Source: Parachlamydiaceae bacterium | GTDB taxonomy: Bacteria > Chlamydiota > Chlamydiia > Chlamydiales > Parachlamydiaceae | Assembly (NCBI GenBank): GCA_003164155.1 | Contig: PLSG01000304.1 | Location: 1-13,358, forward strand | DNA length: 13,358 nucleotides | Direction: 5' to 3' | Shown: one piece after another, positions 6,888-13,358 of the stretch | How the letters are laid out: the number at the start of each line of letters is the position of its first letter | Position numbering within the stretch: the first letter of the stretch is position 1 | Position numbers and translations under genes: made by a program | Notes under the pieces: generated by a model | What the model was told of the DNA's origin: nothing | Database searches by the model: none | What the model saw: only the letters and a program-made list of their open reading frames with translations

Positions 6888-9800
6888 ATGACCTCTTTTT
6901 GTAATCTACCCATCTATTGCCCTGTGCTGCCTGCTTCGCCGCTACCCACACTTCCAGGAAAAAACGACATAATATGCATGCCAGTGGTGCCTTATGAAGA
7001 GGCTTTAAGGCCTAAAGAAAGAGCGCGCTTGGCCATTCTTCAAAAAGAGCGCTTCCGGCTGATTGCCAATCAAGATCTATGCCGCAAGCACAGTTGGCAG
7101 GCAGAAGACATCGAGTTTACTCCCCAAGATTTTGCCAGATATCTCCAAGCCAAAGGCCGCGAAGCCTGGATCGTGGGCTCTCAAACAAGACCCACGCATA
7201 TCCCCAAGCATGATATAGACATTCGCTTTTACGTCAGCGGTAGACCTTTTGCCCATAAAGCCGCACTACAAGATAAACTCGCCTATCTCATTAGCCGGTT
7301 TATTCGCTGGAAAATGCGCCAAAAATCGCGTGAATGTGTAAGGGCAATTCCCGATAATATTTCCACGCGCTTGGCAGTTTATGGCGTGGCTATTCAAGTT
7401 TTTGCCCTTCCTGAGCAACCGCACACTCCCAGCTGGGCTTTAATCCAGCTAGGTGCTTTGCAGATCAATGCGCTTTACTGCACCCGGCTGCATAGTATCA
7501 GCAGCTCTACTGGTGGTCAGTGGAGCATTTTACGCAATGTAGCGCGTTGGTCCATAGGACACAGCTTTGCAACTGATCACGCAGGTTTTATGACCGCTAA
7601 GAGTTATGCTTCAAAGCGCATTTGCCAGATCTCTTACCCTCAATTTTTGCATAATTTGATCTACCGTCTCATGCTCGAAGCCAGCCATGGATCGCGCTTT
7701 TTGCATTCTTTGGATAGATCCAGCCCTTTGCTGAAAACCGCCGTGGAAAAGTTTTTTATAGAACATGCGCGCGATTTTGAGAGAGGCCGGCCTGTGATAA
7801 TGACCAAGAATCTTCTGCGCTATATGAAAGAACACGCCCGCACTCCACACAAACGCTTAGCTGACTTTTTATATCTTCTGCTCGTACTGCAGCATCAACC
7901 CCATGCTTGTGCTTTTTTAGCCCACGCTTTTCTCGATATCGCCAAGGTACATGAGGCCGACGTGCAGATCGCGGCTTTTGCCAAGTTCGCGGAGTTCATC
8001 CAAGCACACCCCACCCTCACCGCTTCTTTTTTAGCGGTCTTGCAAGGGCTATGTATCTGCTGTCAATGGACCACCCAAGAAAGTCCTGCCGGCAATATAA
8101 AGGCCTATACAGCGCTACCCACGGATGACTGGCGGCCCTATTTTATTTTTAAAGAGACCTACTTCACATTGCCTTTTGACTACTACTCTCCCCTTAACTT
8201 GGCAACTTCTTTGTTAACGCATTGGCCAAAGATCTTCACAATCCCCGCATCCACCACTCTTTTACAAGGATTATTCGCTTTTTTAGAACTGCCCGCAAAG
8301 TATTTGACACAAGATCCAGAGCTATCCTTAAAGCACGTCACAGCAGATCTTTTAGTGGGTTTTCAGCAACACTATGTGAGAGAAATCATCGACCAATTTC
8401 ACGGCAAAGGTTCTGCTAAAATGTGGTATGAAAGCATGCTCTCATCTCATACCAGACCTTCTACACCCTTATCTATAGAAGCCGGCAAATCTACTGAAGC
8501 AGATTCTAAGCAAAAAAATTTAGAAAAAATTCACTTGTTGAACTTATTAGGACAAACCCACAAACACCTAGCCAACTCAACAAAATCATTAGAAGTATGT
8601 CGCTGCATTACCACCATGGGCAAACTGGCTGAACCAATTCTGGATGAAAAGGAATTACTCGGGCATCTTGACGTCCTGATCACTTTGCTAGAAGCCATCA
8701 AAGCCTCCTCTGAAAAAACCTCTCTATTGAACACACTAAAGCAGCAAATCGACGATTTCTTTCCCCATCTTGAGGTTAACTTGCTAAATCCAGCGCCCAA
8801 AATACGCGCTTTGGCTGTAGACTTCTACTTCCAGATTCAAGATTTTCTCAGCCATCCCCATAGCCTCAACTTTTTTACAAAAATTTTAAAGGCCTGCAAA
8901 AAAGAAGATACGCTGTCTAAGCATAGGCTTATCATTCATGGGCTGCAAAACTCCTTTTTATCCGAGCCCTCTATACGTCTTAGCGCTTACTGTGAACTAC
9001 TTTCTTCAGAAAACCTCACAGTATTAAAACAAGCCTTTCAGCTAGTTGAAAGCGCCCTCAACGATTCTGCGCATGACGCGGATAACCTAAAGTGGTTTCC
9101 CACGTTAATGCGCAAGCTGCTAGCTGCCAAATGCCAGCGAGAAGCTTGCGAGCTATTGTTGCATATGCGCAGATACGATAAACTGCTCTTTCAACGCTTT
9201 CTAGACGCTGCCGAAACGCAAGTTTTTGGCAAGCAATTAGTCGAAGCTGCCCAGATTTTAAGCCTTCTGCCTAAAGATCCGCAAGCCACCAAAATAGCTT
9301 TGCGCGTGCTGATATTAATGCTCAAGGGTACAGCCAATAAAACTTTTGTGGAGATGTGTAGCGAATTATTTTCCCGCGAAATCTCAGCGCATTTTCTAAT
9401 GAAAACCAAACGGCCTAATCTACCTATACGCTACCGGCTACTGCGCTTAGCCGACCGACTACTGGATAACAAAGCCAACTTATCTCCTACCACGCGAAGC
9501 TTATGCCTTGAGCACCTCGTTTTGAAATGCATGGAAACCCATAAAAAGCATCAATGCCCTACAGTGACAACGTCTTATCGTCAAATGGCTATACGCACAT
9601 TCAAAAAGTTTGTCCATCCGCTCGAAGATTCGCGTGCCATCCAAGATCTACATCAAATTTTTTTAGTGCGCATGGCTTCTCTTATCGGATCTAAACACTC
9701 CACTTTTATTTTTTTAGGAAAGATACTGCTCGATCACACCATCCTGAGCAAACACCCTCAGCGAAAACCACTCAAGTGGTTAGTAGATAAACAAACTATC

Positions 9801-12800
9801 GACGCGCGATTTTTTGAGACCTTTCGCAATTTCGCCTTAGAACTACACCCTGCGCTAGCCGCTCATAGAGATTTCTCCAACAAAAACTTTGATCACACTG
9901 TCACAAATACGACAGAAGGAAAAGAAGAGGAAAAAACGGAAAAGCACTACGTAGAGCCCACTATTGATACAAAAATAATTTCTAGCGCATGGAAAACATG
10001 CCGACAGCGCGATTCTTCTGAAAAACTAGAGTTGACAAAAAACGCTATTTTATGGCTTTTAGATAATATGTGCGTAAACGGTAAAGAAACACATGCCCGC
10101 CTGCTCAATCACTGTCAATTTATCATTCAGGGACTTGTCGATGGGCAAAAACGCCTGTGCGTTCTTTCCGAAGACGAACAGTTTTTTATAGCCAACAATT
10201 TGCTGCACGTCATAGAGCTGCTGGCAAAGAGTTTGCGTAGCAATACGGTCAACGCAGCTTTTCATCTTTTTTCTTTGGTGACGGGTACGCCCACTCCCCA
10301 AGCAATTTGCTTTGAACAGATCCAGAGCACACAAAAAAGAGGAATTTTAGCTCAGAGACGGCTGAGCATTGCGACGACACTGCTCCAAAACTTTCTGCAT
10401 CGTCGTGCGGAAAGTATTTCTAAGGATAAGCCTCAAAAACTAACCTTCGAAGCTATGCATTTTCTTACGCACTTTCTTCTAACCTTAGATCTAAAAAGCG
10501 GTATGGCCTATCAACTTATGGTTAGAGCTATAGCTTTCTTGCCAAGAAATCCTCCACATGCGTTGGAATACCCGGAAGCTGTGAGCATACTGAGCAAGCT
10601 GTGTACACATGCAGAAGGCGCCTTGCGCTCACATGTACTACTGCAGCATTGTGTTTTAAGGACAATTAAAGAGGGCATTAATGGATCGTCCGAAAGCCAC
10701 TTATTTTTGGCTCTCCAACTATGCGGCCAGCTCATCAACCATCGCTTGATCGTGGCAGATTGTTGGCAGCCGGTGACACACATCCTCTCGTTATTAATGC
10801 AGAGATTAAGGGCTAGCAAAATTAAGCCCACCGATGAAGATTTTTATAAATGGTTAGTCCTTCCCCTCATCAAAACCCAGGCTTTGAATGCTTGCCCTAT
10901 ATTATTTCGAAAGAACTTTCTCTCTGATCTCTCAACGGTAACCACCTCAAGTGATGTGTGGCTGCCACAACTGTTGGCTCCTCACCTCCTGATGGAGTAT
11001 TATTGGTGGCGAATAGTCGCTTATAATATACCTACTCCAAGTGCACGAGCGTGGCTAAAAACACTCCTTTCTCTTTCAAACCTCGATCCTGCACTTGAAA
11101 AGTTGCATACCCAGTGTCATATTGGGCTTTGTCTTCAGTCTAATGATAGCGAGGCCTTTAAAGCCATTTTCAAAAATTATTTGACCCTGGAATTCGCGAA
11201 AAAAGAGGCTCTGCTAGCGGTAATGATCAATGCTCTGGTCAGACATCTTTCCGCTGTGGAACATTTCAATCCCCGTACATCCGCCTCGCTTTTTGAGCCC
11301 TTGGTTACCTCCTTTTTGCCTTTTATCCATGATCTCATGGAAGTTAACGCAGCACATTCCCCCTATTTAGAGTTTATAGAAGAGCAAATAGAGTCACTTT
11401 TTAAATTTTTTGAGGCATTCAAAAAATCCCCTGCTTATGAAACATTTCTAGCACACGAATTGAGTTTCATCCAAAAGCTCTCTGAAATGTGTACAAGTGG
11501 ATTCATGCAAACTCACATAATTCCACGCTATCTCGATCATTATATGTCCGCACCTTTATCTTTTAAATTAAAAATGCTGCATGTTTTAGAGGAAATTCAT
11601 CACAAATTTGAGCACGAATATGCAAAAGAAGAGAGTGATGCATATAGTTATACATGTTCATTCGCTTGGAATGAACTTTTCAAAAAAGAATCCCTATATG
11701 CAAAGTCTCTACTCGATTCCCCTAAGAAAAATATTAGCATAGGCGATATCGAGTTGTTTGGCTGCAGAGTAGTCAGCCTGCTTCTCTTAGGAAGAGCAAT
11801 ACCCTTACATTTAGTTCAAACAGTTAATTTACTGATAAATTTTAGAAATCTTATTCGAAATTTAAGCGAGTCAGAATCCACATATAAATTGGGGCTTGAA
11901 AGTCTGCATGTAATGCTAGACATTGCTATCAAGAAGGGACCATTTACATATTTAAGCGAGTCCCTTCCCAAAACCTTGTCTAGTGAGGGAGCAAAACACC
12001 TAGCTGCTGCAAAAATGGATCTGCAGCTTGGCCTATTACATGATCTAACGATTACTTTAAATGAGTCCTTGGCGCTTTACTGGCATGAGAGATTACAAAA
12101 CTCCTACCACACCATCAGCAGCCATGAAGAATATACAGATAAATATCTTAATAACACTATAATTTTATCGTACTGTTTGTTTGCTAAAGATCCCTTAAGC
12201 TGCAGAGCTATACTTCGCCAATACGAACAATTTTTTCTGAAAGCCTGCGATCATCTCAACACAGAATTTGCAATCGATTGTCTAAGTGCTATTGAGATGC
12301 GAGGCCATATCTTTTCGACCATTCCACTCCTCGTCGATCTGATCGTAGAGGCTTTCCGAAGAAACAAAATAAAACCTACCCCTTCTATCTTAATGAACCC
12401 TCAACAGATCATGCTTTTGATAGGAGGAACAAAGTCTCTGCTGCAAACTAAGCCTTACAACCATTTAAATGAACAGGCGCTTCCGTCACTTTTGCCAGCC
12501 TTGAAGTATATGTTAATAAATAATGGCTTCGACATTGAACACTTACAAAAGAAAATTAAAAATCCAAGCTACATGAAAAGAATTAAAGAGATCAGCTTCG
12601 AAGCATACCGGATGAGTTATGCCTGCCTTTCCAAATTTAAAGACCTTCCCGATGCCCCTCTTTGGAAAACTTTGCTCTCCATGAGTATCCAAGTGCTTAA
12701 CCTCCACACCTTTTTGCGTCCCTATTTCCCTGCAAAAGAAATGGTGGCATTGGTGAAGGAATGCCAAGCACTCGTCACCCCTTGGGATCCACTCTTGAAT

Positions 12801-13133
12801 GAGGTTTCTAAGTATCGCCAGCTAATGACTCCCAAGGCTTTAGAACACAAGATAGGAAAAACACTGGCTCACATACTTTCTGAAGCTCCCAAAGCGGCCA
12901 AAGAACCTATTAAAGTCACTGAAGAACGAACTACAGCACCTGTAGAATCTAAAGAGAAATCCATGAATTTACGCATCTTATCCGAGATCGGAACCATCCA
13001 GACTTCTTTGGAAGCCGCCTTACAAGGCTTAATGAGTGAACAAAAGAAGCTTGAAGTCTTCGAAGACTCTAAAAATTTGGTCTCCCCGCACAAAAAGAAA
13101 ACTGGGCATAAAAAGAAGAATAAGAAAAAATAG
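6888..13133 (+). CDS. Giant protein: class II CCA/poly(A)-polymerase-like nucleotidyltransferase head plus long alpha-helical solenoid (paralog 2)
   Basis: The protein has 2081 residues and is a tandem paralog of the preceding gene. It aligns without gaps over at least the first 330 residues, so head residues have the same numbers: G97-S98, R101, P106-K107, D109, D111, Q170, INAL 193-196, ILRNVARW 214-221. The replacement of the expected third carboxylate by Gln is therefore shared and probably ancestral. Residues 201-330 are 93% identical to paralog 1, while the last ~700 residues are much more divergent, with small gaps. The body again looks all-helical and leucine-rich, with a charged linker (GKEEEKTEK, near residue 1025) just before a conserved block starting RQRDSSEKLE. 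The tail is Lys-rich (SPHKKK onward). The acidic run of paralog 1 is much weaker here. No signal peptide or membrane segment is seen. Probable roles include RNA 3'-end nucleotide addition or, if inactive, RNA binding on a protein scaffold; neither is shown. Confidence 0.93.
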   Translation: MTSFCNLPIYCPVLPASPLPTLPGKNDIICMPVVPYEEALRPKERARLAILQKERFRLIANQDLCRKHSWQAEDIEFTPQDFARYLQAKGREAWIVGSQTRPTHIPKHDIDIRFYVSGRPFAHKAALQDKLAYLISRFIRWKMRQKSRECVRAIPDNISTRLAVYGVAIQVFALPEQPHTPSWALIQLGALQINALYCTRLHSISSSTGGQWSILRNVARWSIGHSFATDHAGFMTAKSYASKRICQISYPQFLHNLIYRLMLEASHGSRFLHSLDRSSPLLKTAVEKFFIEHARDFERGRPVIMTKNLLRYMKEHARTPHKRLADFLYLLLVLQHQPHACAFLAHAFLDIAKVHEADVQIAAFAKFAEFIQAHPTLTASFLAVLQGLCICCQWTTQESPAGNIKAYTALPTDDWRPYFIFKETYFTLPFDYYSPLNLATSLLTHWPKIFTIPASTTLLQGLFAFLELPAKYLTQDPELSLKHVTADLLVGFQQHYVREIIDQFHGKGSAKMWYESMLSSHTRPSTPLSIEAGKSTEADSKQKNLEKIHLLNLLGQTHKHLANSTKSLEVCRCITTMGKLAEPILDEKELLGHLDVLITLLEAIKASSEKTSLLNTLKQQIDDFFPHLEVNLLNPAPKIRALAVDFYFQIQDFLSHPHSLNFFTKILKACKKEDTLSKHRLIIHGLQNSFLSEPSIRLSAYCELLSSENLTVLKQAFQLVESALNDSAHDADNLKWFPTLMRKLLAAKCQREACELLLHMRRYDKLLFQRFLDAAETQVFGKQLVEAAQILSLLPKDPQATKIALRVLILMLKGTANKTFVEMCSELFSREISAHFLMKTKRPNLPIRYRLLRLADRLLDNKANLSPTTRSLCLEHLVLKCMETHKKHQCPTVTTSYRQMAIRTFKKFVHPLEDSRAIQDLHQIFLVRMASLIGSKHSTFIFLGKILLDHTILSKHPQRKPLKWLVDKQTIDARFFETFRNFALELHPALAAHRDFSNKNFDHTVTNTTEGKEEEKTEKHYVEPTIDTKIISSAWKTCRQRDSSEKLELTKNAILWLLDNMCVNGKETHARLLNHCQFIIQGLVDGQKRLCVLSEDEQFFIANNLLHVIELLAKSLRSNTVNAAFHLFSLVTGTPTPQAICFEQIQSTQKRGILAQRRLSIATTLLQNFLHRRAESISKDKPQKLTFEAMHFLTHFLLTLDLKSGMAYQLMVRAIAFLPRNPPHALEYPEAVSILSKLCTHAEGALRSHVLLQHCVLRTIKEGINGSSESHLFLALQLCGQLINHRLIVADCWQPVTHILSLLMQRLRASKIKPTDEDFYKWLVLPLIKTQALNACPILFRKNFLSDLSTVTTSSDVWLPQLLAPHLLMEYYWWRIVAYNIPTPSARAWLKTLLSLSNLDPALEKLHTQCHIGLCLQSNDSEAFKAIFKNYLTLEFAKKEALLAVMINALVRHLSAVEHFNPRTSASLFEPLVTSFLPFIHDLMEVNAAHSPYLEFIEEQIESLFKFFEAFKKSPAYETFLAHELSFIQKLSEMCTSGFMQTHIIPRYLDHYMSAPLSFKLKMLHVLEEIHHKFEHEYAKEESDAYSYTCSFAWNELFKKESLYAKSLLDSPKKNISIGDIELFGCRVVSLLLLGRAIPLHLVQTVNLLINFRNLIRNLSESESTYKLGLESLHVMLDIAIKKGPFTYLSESLPKTLSSEGAKHLAAAKMDLQLGLLHDLTITLNESLALYWHERLQNSYHTISSHEEYTDKYLNNTIILSYCLFAKDPLSCRAILRQYEQFFLKACDHLNTEFAIDCLSAIEMRGHIFSTIPLLVDLIVEAFRRNKIKPTPSILMNPQQIMLLIGGTKSLLQTKPYNHLNEQALPSLLPALKYMLINNGFDIEHLQKKIKNPSYMKRIKEISFEAYRMSYACLSKFKDLPDAPLWKTLLSMSIQVLNLHTFLRPYFPAKEMVALVKECQALVTPWDPLLNEVSKYRQLMTPKALEHKIGKTLAHILSEAPKAAKEPIKVTEERTTAPVESKEKSMNLRILSEIGTIQTSLEAALQGLMSEQKKLEVFEDSKNLVSPHKKKTGHKKKNKKK

Positions 13134-13358
13134 AGACATTTGCCTGTGTTAGGACAGCCTCTTGGATACACCCACAACTCTTTCTAGAATAGACATCAAC
13201 CTAAAAATATCATGAAAAACACCCCTAAAAATCACGAGGGAGATCTTATTAGAAAAGCACGTTTTAGCTCAGACAAAAGAGGATTGTTAATTTCCGGGAG
13301 CCCGCCTCGGGCTAGGGTGTTGATTTTGTAGTGTTTACCAATAATAAAATCACACCAA
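13134..13358. other. 3' flank of gene 2 without a supported gene
   Basis: No convincing gene was found here. The stretch holds a 6-bp hairpin at 13299-13313 and a longer imperfect palindrome running to the window edge (GGTGTTGATTTT at 13316-13327 against AAAATCACACC at 13346-13356, one bulged base). The window ends before any neighbouring gene. Confidence 0.5.
13299..13313 (+). terminator. Weak candidate terminator hairpin after gene 2
   Basis: AGCCCG (13299-13304) pairs with CGGGCT (13308-13313) around a CCT loop. The nearest T-rich stretch (TTGATTTTGT) starts only about 7 bases after the stem, so this is a poor intrinsic terminator. It lies about 165 bases past the stop codon. It may equally be part of a dispersed palindromic repeat. 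Confidence 0.25.

Noticed and set aside
6713..6913. 66-codon minus-strand ORF across the intergenic repeat and the start of gene 2
   Set aside because: It reads through one arm of the inverted repeat and the compound hairpin and overlaps the gene 2 start; most likely an open frame within repeat DNA.
13212..13331. 39-codon ORF on the + strand after gene 2 (starts MKNTPKNHEG)
   Set aside because: It has no Shine-Dalgarno sequence, its second half runs through the 13299-13313 hairpin, and nothing in it resembles a known small protein.

Overview
The window holds two complete, very large, tandem paralogous genes on the + strand (359-6589, 2076 aa; 6888-13133, 2081 aa). Together they cover about 93% of the sequence. 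The rest is short non-coding DNA dominated by inverted repeats. There is no rRNA, tRNA, core housekeeping gene, integrase or transposase, so the organism cannot be named from this window. Moderate G+C, giant paralogous cytosolic-type proteins and palindromic intergenic repeats would fit a large-genome member of the PVC bacteria, such as an environmental chlamydia, but this is a weak inference.

Layout: bases 1-232 form a long inverted repeat (81-nt arms, 70-nt spacer) with nested mini-hairpins. Bases 233-358 are an AT-rich leader with a small GC hairpin and an 11-bp direct repeat spaced exactly 21 bp. Gene 1 follows. The 298-bp intergenic gap (6590-6887) carries a 30-bp perfect inverted repeat and a second compound hairpin. 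Gene 2 follows. The last 225 bp hold only a few weak hairpins.

Both proteins share one plan. Residues ~80-300 look like the head and neck of a class II tRNA-CCA/poly(A)-polymerase-type nucleotidyltransferase. The signs are a GS...R...PKHDIDI motif, an INAL motif like the RRDFTINAL box, and an ILR-x-V-A-R-W segment like the LRAVRFA neck box. Several canonical residues are missing: a Gln stands where the third carboxylate is expected, and the RRD and EDxxR elements are absent. The head is followed by ~1700 residues of predicted all-alpha, leucine-rich sequence resembling a HEAT/ARM-like solenoid, broken by a charged linker near residue 1000 and ending in a lysine-rich tail. No signal peptide or transmembrane segment is visible.

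The paralogs are unevenly diverged. Identity is about 80% over residues 31-200, 93% over residues 201-330, roughly 50% in a sampled block around residues 1390-1480, and much lower near the C-terminus. This suggests a shared, constrained enzymatic or nucleic-acid-binding head attached to scaffolds that have specialised for different partners. The pair is the candidate for an undescribed system; its substrate and role cannot be read from the sequence.
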